Assembly (NCBI RefSeq): GCF_047553015.1
Contig: NZ_CP180212.1
Coordinates: 124,001 to 188,000, forward strand
DNA: 64,000 bases
DNA from: Carnobacterium_A sp047553015
GTDB taxonomy: Bacteria > Bacillota > Bacilli > Lactobacillales > Carnobacteriaceae
Direction: 5' to 3'
In this document: positions 8,659 to 16,418 of the stretch, in pieces
Layout of the letters: every line of letters starts with the position of its first letter
How positions within the stretch are numbered: the first letter of the stretch is position 1
Notes under the pieces: generated by a model
Told to the model about the DNA's origin: nothing
Databases searched by the model: none
Seen by the model: only the letters and a program-made list of their open reading frames with translations
Translations under genes and position numbers: made by a program

Positions 8659-8988
8659 ATGAAATTAATTATAGCTATCATTCAAGATAAAGACAGTAAT
8701 CGTTTATCCAATGAATTTGTTGATTCTGGAATACCAGCAACAAAATCTTCTACTACTGGTGGCTTTTTGAGAGCAGGAAATACAACATTTATTATCGGAA
8801 TTGCCGATGAGCGTGTAGATGAAGTATTAGATATTATTCGTGAAACATGTCAGTCGAGAGAGCAATTTATGACACCTCCTGTTAGTTTAGATGTTTCAAT
8901 GGAAACCAATATGCCTTATCCGATAGAAGTTCAAGTCGGTGGTGCTACTGTATTTGTAATGCCTGTTGAACGTTTTGAACAATTTTAA
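8659..8988 (+). CDS. darA: cyclic-di-AMP receptor DarA/PstA (DUF970)
   Basis: PII-like trimeric protein that binds cyclic-di-AMP. It starts MKLIIAIIQDKDSNRL, with the family loop TKSSTTGGFLRAGNTTFIIG and the C-terminal GGATVFVMPVERFEQF. An upstream in-frame TTG at 8650 lies one base after the AGAGG site and is too close; ATG 8659 gives proper spacing and the standard 109 residues. In Bacillus the same gene (yaaQ) sits between tmk and holB, as here. Downstream targets of DarA are not settled. Confidence 0.93.
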   Translation: MKLIIAIIQDKDSNRLSNEFVDSGIPATKSSTTGGFLRAGNTTFIIGIADERVDEVLDIIRETCQSREQFMTPPVSLDVSMETNMPYPIEVQVGGATVFVMPVERFEQF

Positions 8989-9000
8989 TTATAGGTCGTG

Positions 9001-9990
9001 ATGAGAATCGAAGATAACTTAAGAAGTATTCAACCGATTGTTTTTAATCAACTACAAAAAACGATTAAAAAAAAGCAATTAACTCATGCTTATCTTTTTG
9101 AAGGGGATTCTGGAACAGGTAAAAAAAATATGGCCTTGTGGGTAGCAGCGTCACTTTTTTGCCAGAATCTAGTGGATAGTTTGCCTTGTCAAGAATGCAC
9201 ATCCTGTGTTCGAGTACTAAAACAAGTTCACCCAGATGTGATAGAAATTGCTCCAGACGGCTTGTCCATTAAGGTAGAACAGGTTAGACAATTGAAAGCA
9301 GAGTTTTCAAAAAGTGGAGTGGAAGGTCAGCAAAAAGTATTTATCATTGAAGATGCTGAAAAAATGACTCCTGGCGCTGCAAATAGTTTATTGAAATTTT
9401 TAGAAGAACCGAATGGAAAAGCAATAGCTTTCTTATTAACAACAGCTAAACAGCGACTTTTACCGACTATCCTCTCTCGTTGTCAACTGATTCATTTTCG
9501 TAATTTATCTAAACAACGGTTGTTAGACGAATTAGAGAAAAAGCAATTAGACAGTTCTCAGTCTGCTTTACTTGTCCATTTGACTAATAGTTTGGAAACG
9601 GCTGTTTTGATGAGTCAAGATGAATGGTTTCATGAAGCTTCAAAAATTGGATTTAAATGGTTTGTTCAGATGATAACTAAAAAAGATGGTAGTTTTATTT
9701 TTATTCAAACAGATATTATGCCTCATTTTAAAGAAAGAAATCAGCATTTACTTGCGATTGATTTAGTATTATTAGCCTATCGTGATGTGCTAAAAGTGCA
9801 TTATGAAACAATAGATATCTTAGCTTATCCACAATATAGAGAGCAGATGGAAAAAATAGCAAAACAAATGAGTGGTAAAAAACTATCGTGTTCAATTGAA
9901 TCTATTTTACAAAGCCGAAAGAAACTAGAGAACAACGTAAATGCACAGGGAGTTTTTGAGCAATTAACCTTAATAGTGACAAAAGATTAA
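9001..9990 (+). CDS. holB: DNA polymerase III subunit delta'
   Basis: Clamp-loader subunit delta prime, the non-hydrolysing partner of DnaX. About 329 residues: a Walker A-like EGDSGTGKKN near 33-42, a zinc site CQNL then CQECTSC near 55-72, and an SRC-type motif LSRCQ after TTAKQRLLPTI. A GTG at 8998 directly precedes ATG 9001; I chose the ATG. The ribosome binding site is weak (ATAGGT). Downstream, ricT, which normally separates holB from yabA, is missing: only 41 bases lie between them. Confidence 0.94.
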   Translation: MRIEDNLRSIQPIVFNQLQKTIKKKQLTHAYLFEGDSGTGKKNMALWVAASLFCQNLVDSLPCQECTSCVRVLKQVHPDVIEIAPDGLSIKVEQVRQLKAEFSKSGVEGQQKVFIIEDAEKMTPGAANSLLKFLEEPNGKAIAFLLTTAKQRLLPTILSRCQLIHFRNLSKQRLLDELEKKQLDSSQSALLVHLTNSLETAVLMSQDEWFHEASKIGFKWFVQMITKKDGSFIFIQTDIMPHFKERNQHLLAIDLVLLAYRDVLKVHYETIDILAYPQYREQMEKIAKQMSGKKLSCSIESILQSRKKLENNVNAQGVFEQLTLIVTKD

Positions 9991-10031
9991 AAAAAGCGGG
10001 ACAAAGTTCAGTAAAGAGTGGGTGAAAAGGA

Positions 10032-10376
10032 ATGGATAAAAAAACTTTATACGATAGCTTTACGAAACTAGAAAAAGATACAGATGCTACTTTACACCAA
10101 ATTTCTGATTTAAGAAGTGAAGTAGAAGCACTTGTTGAAGAAAACGCCACTCTACAGATCGAAAATCAGCATCTAAGAGATCGATTAAGTGATCTTGAAA
10201 AATTGCAACGTTCAAGTGAAGAAATCGTAGAGCCAGAGATGAGTAAGTCGCGTTTGAATTTAGAAAAGTTGTATGAAGATGGTTTTCATGTCTGTAATGT
10301 CTTTTATGGTTCGCGTCGGATGAACGATGAACCGTGTGCTTTTTGTCTAGATGTCATTTATGGAGAACGAAGATAA
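10032..10376 (+). CDS. yabA: replication initiation control protein YabA
   Basis: Negative regulator of replication start that bridges DnaA and the beta clamp DnaN. The 114 residues show an N-terminal tetramerising coiled coil (about 10-60, leucine-spaced EVEALVEENATLQIENQHLRDRL-type heptads) and a C-terminal zinc domain with FHVCNVFYG and CAFC near residues 90-105. It starts at ATG with GAAAAGG upstream. It follows holB directly and is closed by a hairpin at 10428-10472. Confidence 0.95.
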   Translation: MDKKTLYDSFTKLEKDTDATLHQISDLRSEVEALVEENATLQIENQHLRDRLSDLEKLQRSSEEIVEPEMSKSRLNLEKLYEDGFHVCNVFYGSRRMNDEPCAFCLDVIYGERR

Positions 10377-10427
10377 AAAATAACTATACTGGTTAAATAA
10401 ATGGATAATAAATAAAAATAGCGAGTT

Positions 10428-10472
10428 AAAAAGATAATTTCGATTCAATTAATCGGAACTGTCTTTTTATTA
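10428..10472 (+). terminator. terminator after yabA
   Basis: AAAAAGATA pairs imperfectly with CTGTCTTTTT, enclosing an inner hairpin CGATTCAATTAATCG. A T run is part of the right arm. About 50 bases after the yabA stop. Confidence 0.55.
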
Positions 10473-10665
10473 TCTGAATAAACGACTAAATAAGGACAGT
10501 TGAGTTACTCTTTTAATACCTAAATCTCCACTAAAGTTAGTAGTCAGCTTAGAAGTTAGTTCATCTTTAAACGAATTGATTAAAGTGTATGATTAGAAAT
10601 CTTTTGCTTTGAGTGTTATATTGCAAGTAGTGAAGAGAGTCGATACAAGAAAGGTGGAGTTTAAT

Positions 10666-10872
10666 ATGCATCAATTAAACAAGATGACGAGTTTGGAATT
10701 GCAAGAGTTTTTGACACGACAAAAAGATTCCACAAATTTTAGTTTTACAATGATTCATCCGGATGAAACTAAAGAGGAAATCACGCTCAAAAATAATCTT
10801 AAATCAGATAAATTTCTTAAAGCTCATTCAGAATCAACATTTGAATTAAATGAAGCGAGCGAACTAATATAA
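10666..10872 (+). CDS. small protein of unknown function
   Basis: A 68-residue protein starting MHQLNKMTSLELQEF, preceded by a strong AAGGTGGAG site eight bases before ATG 10666; an upstream GTG at 10609 has no such site. It is rich in Lys, Glu and Ser, lacks membrane segments and has no motif I recognise. A strong terminator follows 30 bases later, so it looks like a real monocistronic gene. It is placed between yabA and the tRNA methyltransferase gene, where Bacillus has no counterpart. Confidence 0.65.
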   Translation: MHQLNKMTSLELQEFLTRQKDSTNFSFTMIHPDETKEEITLKNNLKSDKFLKAHSESTFELNEASELI

Positions 10873-10902
10873 GCGATAAATTTTAGTCATAAAGTAGTTA
10901 AC

Positions 10903-10950
10903 TAAAAGATGGTAAAAAGGAACGTATTCTTTTTGCCATCTTTTATTTGC
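10903..10950 (+). terminator. strong terminator after the 68-residue gene
   Basis: AAAAGATGGTAAAAAG pairs with CTTTTTGCCATCTTTT around GAACGTATT, with T-rich sequence following. One mismatch in the stem. Confidence 0.85.
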
Positions 10951-11335
10951 GAAAGGAAAGCTAAACTAGAGAGTTGCTAATAGAGAGTAAAGCTATAACT
11001 TTTAAGCGGATAGACTTACTGACAAGAGTAAATCCGCCTTTAAATCAAGAGATAGATGAGCTTTTTCAAACTTGGAATTAGAGTAGTGGGTTTGGTTAAT
11101 CAAGGTAGTTATGCCTTACTTAAAATTAAGGGCTATTCGATTTATAATGGATAGTCTATTTTATTTGAAAGCGATCGTAAACGTTCATCATTGTAGAGAG
11201 TTAAATAAACTAAAGGTAAGATTGTACGAATACTCTAACAATTAATCGATAGATAAAAACAACTCATTGGCCCTGCTAGTGGTTTGTTTTATGCTATAAT
11301 GAAAAGCGGTTAACATCAATAAAGGAGTGTTAAGT
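10951..11335 (+). other. intergenic region before the tRNA methyltransferase gene
   Basis: No gene is supported. A possible remnant ORF with only a TTG start lies at 10974-11081 (35 codons). A weak eight-pair hairpin (GGCTATTC with GGATAGTC) followed by TATTTTATTT is at about 11129-11165. An extended -10 promoter (TGCTATAAT, -10 at 11294-11299) serves the next gene. Confidence 0.5.
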
Positions 11336-12091
11336 ATGGAAAAATGGATACAAGGAGACGAACGAATAGATCAACTTATTGGTCACGAACTGAAAATTAT
11401 TCAAAGTCCATCTGTTTTTTCGTTTTCTCTAGATGCTATATTATTAGGAGATTTTGCACAAGTTCCCAAGCACAATAGGGCGAAAATTATTGACTTGTGT
11501 GCAGGGAATGGTGTTATTGGTTTATTATTAAGTAAAAAAACAACTAGTTCTATTATGGGTATCGAACTTCAACCAAGGTTAGTGAATATGGCAGAACGCA
11601 GTATTCAAATGAACCATTTACAGGACCAGTTGTCTATTGTTGAAGGCAATATAAATGAGGCCTTAGAATGGATAAAAAAAGATTCAGTAGATATTGTTAC
11701 GTGTAATCCTCCTTATTTTGCTAACGAAGGGACGAGTATCAAAAATCCTAATTCCCATTTAGCTATTGCTAGACACGAATTGCATACGAATTTAGACGAA
11801 CTAATGAACGTGACAAGTGGCTTGTTAAAAATGAATGGGAAAGCTTATTTTGTACATCGGCCAGATCGTCTGTTAGAAATTCTCGATGCTATGAAAAAAC
11901 ATCGGTTAGCTCCTAAAAAGATAAGATTTGTTTATCCTAAAGAGAATAAAGAGGCAAATACAGTATTAATAGAAGCCATTAAAGATGGAAAAGACAATGG
12001 ATTTCGTGTTTTGCCACCACTGATTGTTTACAGTCTAGACAATGAGTATCTACCTGAAGTGAAAGAGATGTTATATGGAAAAAATAGTTAG
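11336..12091 (+). CDS. tRNA1(Val) (adenine-N6)-methyltransferase-like protein (YabB)
   Basis: A SAM-dependent methyltransferase of 251 residues. Motif I is IIDLCAGNGVIGLLL near residues 47-61, the acidic ribose contact is GIELQPRLV, and the N6-adenine motif NPPY occurs in CNPPYFANEG near 126. This fits the TrmN6/YabB family, which modifies A37 of a valine tRNA. The frame reaches GTG 11327, but that codon overlaps the AAAGGAG site; ATG 11336 has correct spacing. An extended -10 promoter lies 37 bases upstream. It overlaps the next gene by 17 bases. Confidence 0.88.
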   Translation: MEKWIQGDERIDQLIGHELKIIQSPSVFSFSLDAILLGDFAQVPKHNRAKIIDLCAGNGVIGLLLSKKTTSSIMGIELQPRLVNMAERSIQMNHLQDQLSIVEGNINEALEWIKKDSVDIVTCNPPYFANEGTSIKNPNSHLAIARHELHTNLDELMNVTSGLLKMNGKAYFVHRPDRLLEILDAMKKHRLAPKKIRFVYPKENKEANTVLIEAIKDGKDNGFRVLPPLIVYSLDNEYLPEVKEMLYGKNS

Positions 12092-12434
12092 CTATTTTTA
12101 TGTGTTGTATTGTAAAGATACTAGTTTTTATGGCGGATATACAGTAAATCTAGCTAGAAGAGAAAAAGAACACAATACCGGATTAGGGGCTAAGTACACT
12201 AAGCCTGAGATGCGTCGGCCGGTTAAAATGATTTATGCTCAGGCGTTTGATACGCGCAGTCAGGCAACTAAAGCAGAGTATGCGTTTAAAAAAAAATCAC
12301 GTAAGAAGAAAGAAGAGTTTTTGAAAATACAAGGAGTTAAATTTCCGATAAACGTAAGTGAGACTTGTGTATTAGTGAACCGCTTAAAAGATGTAGAGGA
12401 GGCAGAATTAAATGAAAAGTCAAAAGAGTTTTGA
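12075..12434 (+). CDS. yazA: GIY-YIG nuclease-superfamily protein, YazA type
   Basis: A 119-residue protein built on a stand-alone GIY-YIG domain: FYVLYCKDTSFYGGYTVNLARREKEHN covers the paired Tyr motifs and the catalytic Arg region, and a Glu follows in KAEYAFKKK. Proteins of this UPF0213 family are found beside yabB and rsmI in Bacillus too; their biological substrate is unknown. It starts inside the methyltransferase gene (17-base overlap) and its end overlaps rsmI by 23 bases, so the three are translationally linked. Confidence 0.88.
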   Translation: MEKIVSYFYVLYCKDTSFYGGYTVNLARREKEHNTGLGAKYTKPEMRRPVKMIYAQAFDTRSQATKAEYAFKKKSRKKKEEFLKIQGVKFPINVSETCVLVNRLKDVEEAELNEKSKEF

Positions 12435-13290
12435 AAAAGGTGACAAAGGCATACTGTATCTTATTCCCACACCTATTGGAAATTTAGAAGACATGACAAT
12501 ACGCGGTATTAGGTTACTTAAAGAAGTTGACTTAATCGCTTCAGAAGACACACGCAACACACAAAAATTGTTAAATCATTTTGAAATCAAAACACCTCAA
12601 ATTAGTTTTCACGAACACAATACAAAAGAACGAATAAATCAATTGATAGAAAAGTTACTAGCTGGTGAGGCGATTGCTCAAGTTAGTGATGCAGGAATGC
12701 CGTCTATCAGTGATCCTGGACATGAATTAGTGGTTGCCTGTATTGATGCCGATATACCCGTAGTCCCATTACCAGGAGCAAGTGCTGGTTTAACAGCTTT
12801 GATAGCATCAGGAATTGCACCACAACGATTTTACTTTTATGGATTTTTGAAACGAAAGAAGAAGGAACAACTAGATGAATTAAAGGAATTGAATTGTAGA
12901 CCGGAAACACTTATTTTATATGAATCTCCGCACAGATTAAAAGAAGTATTGAAAAATATGGTAACGGTCTTTGGTCCGGATAGAAAATTAGTTTGTTGCC
13001 GCGAATTAACTAAGCGATACGAAGAATTTATTCGTGGAACAACTCAAGAAATGGTAGAATGGGCCGAAAATTCGGAAATTAGAGGAGAATTTTGTTTAAT
13101 TATCGAAGGAAATAGTGGAGCCTCGTTGATGGCAAAGCCAGATACATCGTGGGAAAATTTATCAGTAATCGAACACGTGAATCTTTTAATGGAAGAAAAA
13201 GAGATTTCAAGTAAGGAAGCTATTAAATTAGTTGCTAAAGTAAGAGAAAGTAAAAAACAAGAAATTTATGCTATCTTCCATAGTATTTAA
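12412..13290 (+). CDS. rsmI: 16S rRNA (cytidine-1402-2'-O)-methyltransferase
   Basis: Methylates the ribose of C1402 in the decoding centre of 16S rRNA. The 292 residues show the tetrapyrrole-methylase fold typical of RsmI: GILYLIPTPIGNLEDMT near 14-30, SEDTRNTQKLL, SDAGMPSISDPGHELV near 100-115, PLPGASAGLTAL and the LYESPHRL motif. The ATG start overlaps yazA. A weak hairpin at about 13298-13322 follows. All family hallmarks are intact. Confidence 0.96.
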   Translation: MKSQKSFEKGDKGILYLIPTPIGNLEDMTIRGIRLLKEVDLIASEDTRNTQKLLNHFEIKTPQISFHEHNTKERINQLIEKLLAGEAIAQVSDAGMPSISDPGHELVVACIDADIPVVPLPGASAGLTALIASGIAPQRFYFYGFLKRKKKEQLDELKELNCRPETLILYESPHRLKEVLKNMVTVFGPDRKLVCCRELTKRYEEFIRGTTQEMVEWAENSEIRGEFCLIIEGNSGASLMAKPDTSWENLSVIEHVNLLMEEKEISSKEAIKLVAKVRESKKQEIYAIFHSI

Positions 13291-13351
13291 TAAAAAAAGC
13301 ATTAGGATTTTTGTCTAGATGCTGTTTTGAAAATACAACTTAAAAAAAGAG

Positions 13352-13380
13352 TTGCTCAAAGACAAGATACTTTGTATACT
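13352..13380 (+). promoter_or_regulatory. promoter of the MFS transporter gene
   Basis: TTGCTC (13352-13357), 17 bases, TATACT (13375-13380). About 60 bases upstream of the ATG at 13442, whose ribosome binding site is TTAGGAGG. The stretch between also contains the short inverted sequence ATGACCGAGATCAT. Confidence 0.6.
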
Positions 13381-13441
13381 AGTATTAATGTCATAAAATA
13401 ATGAATGACCGAGATCATTCGTTTTAGGAGGAAAATAAAAT

Positions 13442-14686
13442 ATGAAACAACAAACGGCAACTAGTAATCAAACTATGTCAGGCTACCAAAAGAAGGTATT
13501 AGCTTCATCAGCAGTAGGATACGGATTAGAGAATATGGATATTATGTTTTTATCCTTTTCACTCTCTTCGATTACCGCTCAATTGCAGCTAACGAGTGCG
13601 GCAGCAGGACTAATCTCTACGATAACAAATCTAGGGATGTTATTAGGGGGCGTTTTATTTGGTGTATTGGCAGATAAAAAAGGTCGAATAAAAATGTTCA
13701 GTTATACGGTTTATATCTTTGCCTTTGCGACAGCAGCTATGTACTTTGCAACCAATATTTACTTGATTTATATTTTCCGATTTTTAGCAGGTGTAGGAGC
13801 TGGAGGAGAATACGGAATAGGTATGGCATTAGTCGCTGAAGTTTTCTCTAGGAAAAAAATGGGGGCAATGACATCTATTGTAACAATCTCTGGTCAAATG
13901 GGTTCAATCCTAGCTGCTATCCTTGCAGCAATTATTATCCCAACACTAGGCTGGAATACATTATTCTTGTTTGGATTATTTCCGGTCATTATGGCCATTC
14001 TTGTTCGTAAACATCTGGATGAAACGGATGAATGGAAACAAACAAAACTAAAAAAGGATGGTCCTTCCATCTCAATTAATGAATTATTTAAAACACCAAA
14101 ACTAACAAGAATGACTATTTCGTTAATGTTAATGGCGACTGTCCAAATTGCTGGCTACTTTGGATTAATGAACTGGCTGCCTTCTATTTTGCAAAAAAAC
14201 TTAGGCTTATCTGTATCTGGTTCATCTATTTGGATGATTTCTACTATCGTTGGAATGAGTATTGGGATGCTATTGTTTGGCAGACTTTTAGACAAGTTAG
14301 GTGCTAGAACAGCTTATGGATTATTTTTATTAGCTTCTGCAGCCTCAGTATTTCTGTTTGTAACAGCTACGAGTGAGTGGACGCTATTGTTAGGTGGAGC
14401 AATTGTTGGTTTCTTTGCTAATGGGATGTTCGCAGGCTACGGAGCAATTGTAGGAAGACTTTATCCAACTCATATTCGTTCAACAGCAAATAATGTTATA
14501 TTGAATGTTGGACGTGCAGTAGGAGGCTTTTCTTCTGTAGCTATCGGAATTATTTTAGATAAATATAATTTACTAGCTGTGATGCTATTTTTGTCTGCAT
14601 TGTATCTGTTTAGTTTTGTTATTATGATGAGTATTAAAGGATTGAAAAAAGAAAACTATCAAAATCCTGATTATCAAGTAGACTAA
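13442..14686 (+). CDS. MFS transporter, substrate uncertain
   Basis: A 414-residue major facilitator with about 12 membrane segments. The loop 2-3 signature is GVLFGVLADKKGRIKMF near 75-91 and the repeat in the second half is LLFGRLLDKLGARTAYG. The segment RFLAGVGAGGEYGIGMALVAE resembles the aromatic-acid/niacin group of symporters (AAHS/NiaP-like), so a small organic acid or vitamin is plausible, but sequence alone does not decide it. It is monocistronic: own promoter upstream and a strong terminator at 14691-14727. Confidence 0.85.
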   Translation: MKQQTATSNQTMSGYQKKVLASSAVGYGLENMDIMFLSFSLSSITAQLQLTSAAAGLISTITNLGMLLGGVLFGVLADKKGRIKMFSYTVYIFAFATAAMYFATNIYLIYIFRFLAGVGAGGEYGIGMALVAEVFSRKKMGAMTSIVTISGQMGSILAAILAAIIIPTLGWNTLFLFGLFPVIMAILVRKHLDETDEWKQTKLKKDGPSISINELFKTPKLTRMTISLMLMATVQIAGYFGLMNWLPSILQKNLGLSVSGSSIWMISTIVGMSIGMLLFGRLLDKLGARTAYGLFLLASAASVFLFVTATSEWTLLLGGAIVGFFANGMFAGYGAIVGRLYPTHIRSTANNVILNVGRAVGGFSSVAIGIILDKYNLLAVMLFLSALYLFSFVIMMSIKGLKKENYQNPDYQVD

Positions 14687-14690
14687 GAAA

Positions 14691-14727
14691 AACCTCTCTG
14701 AAAGAAAGTCTTTCGGAGAGGTTTTTT
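14691..14727. terminator. bidirectional terminator between MFS gene and mscL
   Basis: AACCTCTCTGAAAGA and TCTTTCGGAGAGGTT form a 15-pair stem (one mismatch) with a three-base loop and T/A runs on both sides, so it serves both converging genes. Confidence 0.9.
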
Positions 14728-14729
14728 GT

Positions 14730-15143
14730 CTAAGGTAAATCAATAGGGGGAGTTTCTTTAGTTAATAAATCACGAATATCTTTTAAATATTGTTCGGCAG
14801 CTGGAATTTCAATTTTTGGTTTTTCAATTTCTTCTTCCTTTTTAAATTTAGTTGCAGCACGATTAATTAGTTTTATGAAAATGAAAACAGCGAGTGCAAT
14901 AATTAAGAAGTTAAGAATAGCTTGTAAGAAAGAACCGTAGGCTAACTTAGCTGTACCTATGTTAATAGATAAAGCTGAAATATCATGGCCACCAGTTAGC
15001 ATACCGACTAACGGCATGATGATATCTTCTACCAAAGAAGAAACAATGGATGTAACAGCAGCACCTATGACAACACCGACGGCTAAGTCTAGTACATTTC
15101 CTCTAAAAGCAAATTTTTTAAAATCATTTATAAAGTTTCTCAT
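14730..15143 (-). CDS. mscL: large-conductance mechanosensitive channel
   Basis: Homopentameric membrane channel that opens under hypo-osmotic shock. The start is taken at 15143, giving MRNFINDFKKFAFRGNVLDLAVG; the ATG nine bases upstream sits directly on the GGAAGG site. The 137 residues include transmembrane 1 (LDLAVGVVIGAAVTSIVSSL, about 17-38), the extracellular loop with GGHDISAL, transmembrane 2 (FLIIALAVFIFIKLI, about 80-98) and the C-terminal bundle helix AEQYLKDIRDLL. Length and motifs are standard. Confidence 0.96.
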   Translation of the reverse strand: MRNFINDFKKFAFRGNVLDLAVGVVIGAAVTSIVSSLVEDIIMPLVGMLTGGHDISALSINIGTAKLAYGSFLQAILNFLIIALAVFIFIKLINRAATKFKKEEEIEKPKIEIPAAEQYLKDIRDLLTKETPPIDLP

Positions 15144-15277
15144 ACAGAACATCCTTCCATTTAACTTTTTTAAGTATAATTGAAATAGAGAAGTTATACA
15201 AACCTCACATAAAGCATTAGTAAGATAGCAGATTTAGGGTATAATAAAGAAAAAGATATCTAAAGGAGGAAGCAAAG

Positions 15278-16108
15278 ATGGTTAGAAAATTAGCAGGTTT
15301 ACTTATAGTAACAACAGCTTTATTTGTCTTAACGGCTTGTGATGAAGCAGCAAATAGCACTTCAATAGAGTCATCAACGAATTCTAGTGAACTCGTAGAA
15401 ATAGACTCATCAAATCTAGTAGAGTCTACTGAAGATGGTTACCGGACAAACTATAAAACTAGCTTAGTTCAATTTGAAAGTGGCAAGTTGGATGAAGCAG
15501 CTGGTACGATTGAACTAGTATTAGAAAATGATTTAACGGATTACCCTAAACTAGAAACTCAAGTAACAGAATTAAAAACAAAAATTAATACTGCTCAAGC
15601 AGATAAAGTGAAAACAGATAAAACATCAGAAATTCTGGAAGAATCGGCTTATAAGACCGAAAGAGTTTCTAATTTAGCCGCAACTGAATTTAAGCAAACA
15701 ACAGGTAAAGACATTAAAACTGCTAGTGACCAGGAGATTAAAACTTGGTTAGTTGAAAAGGAAGCGACTGAAAGTTCAGCAACCTTCTCATCAGAAAATA
15801 CAAGTAGCAGCTCAGTGTCTTCAAGTAGCTCAATAGCTTCAGAAAAAGCGCCAGTCATTTCTCTTGAAGAAGAACGCATCATGGTACTAGAAAAAGTTAT
15901 AGCGATAACAGGTATATCTGCTAAAGATAATCAATTTTATAGTTCAAAAGAGGATAAAACTACCTATCAAATCGAAATTCGTCATGCTCATAAAGTGGAT
16001 GAAGTAGAAATTTCAAATATGGTAGGTCTGTTCAAATACGATATTTCAACAAAAATATTAATGAAAATGGATCCAATAACTGGGAAATATAGTGCTTATA
16101 CGAAATAA
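15278..16108 (+). CDS. exported lipoprotein of unknown function
   Basis: A 276-residue protein with a signal peptide (MVRKLAGLLIVTTALFVL) ending in the lipobox LTAC, so Cys21 is probably lipidated after cleavage by LspA. Two Ser-rich linkers (about 24-50 and 165-195) frame a Lys/Thr-rich helical part; the C-terminal 80 residues look folded (beta-rich, ISAKDNQFYSSKEDKTTYQIEIRH). I do not recognise the family. A TATAAT at 15240-15245 gives it its own promoter, AAAGGAGGAAG its RBS, and a terminator follows at once. Confidence 0.85.
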   Translation: MVRKLAGLLIVTTALFVLTACDEAANSTSIESSTNSSELVEIDSSNLVESTEDGYRTNYKTSLVQFESGKLDEAAGTIELVLENDLTDYPKLETQVTELKTKINTAQADKVKTDKTSEILEESAYKTERVSNLAATEFKQTTGKDIKTASDQEIKTWLVEKEATESSATFSSENTSSSSVSSSSSIASEKAPVISLEEERIMVLEKVIAITGISAKDNQFYSSKEDKTTYQIEIRHAHKVDEVEISNMVGLFKYDISTKILMKMDPITGKYSAYTK

Positions 16109-16128
16109 AAAAAGTCTTTATATAAGAA

Positions 16129-16160
16129 AAACAACCTGAAATTTTAGAGGTTGTTTTTTT
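16129..16160 (+). terminator. terminator after the lipoprotein gene
   Basis: AACAACCT and AGGTTGTT pair around GAAATTTTAG, followed by TTTTTTT. The remaining stretch up to 16418 is AT-rich; I see no gene and no clear promoter in it. Confidence 0.85.
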
Positions 16161-16418
16161 TAGCATTCATTCATAAAAACAACTTTTAATTGGATAAGTT
16201 ATTAATCAAAGCGAGTATTTTTTTATAGAAAAGCAAAAATAAAAAATAATTGAAATAGTTTAGACATAAATGTAGTGGTTTTGTCATTTAGTATTGAAAT
16301 AATAAGCAACTTCCTGTAAATTAAACTATGTAGAAGAATAAATTTCAATTAATAGTCACTATAACTAACAGCAAAGAAAGATTCTTATCTAAGAGCTGGA
16401 GAAATGAGAGAAATCAGA

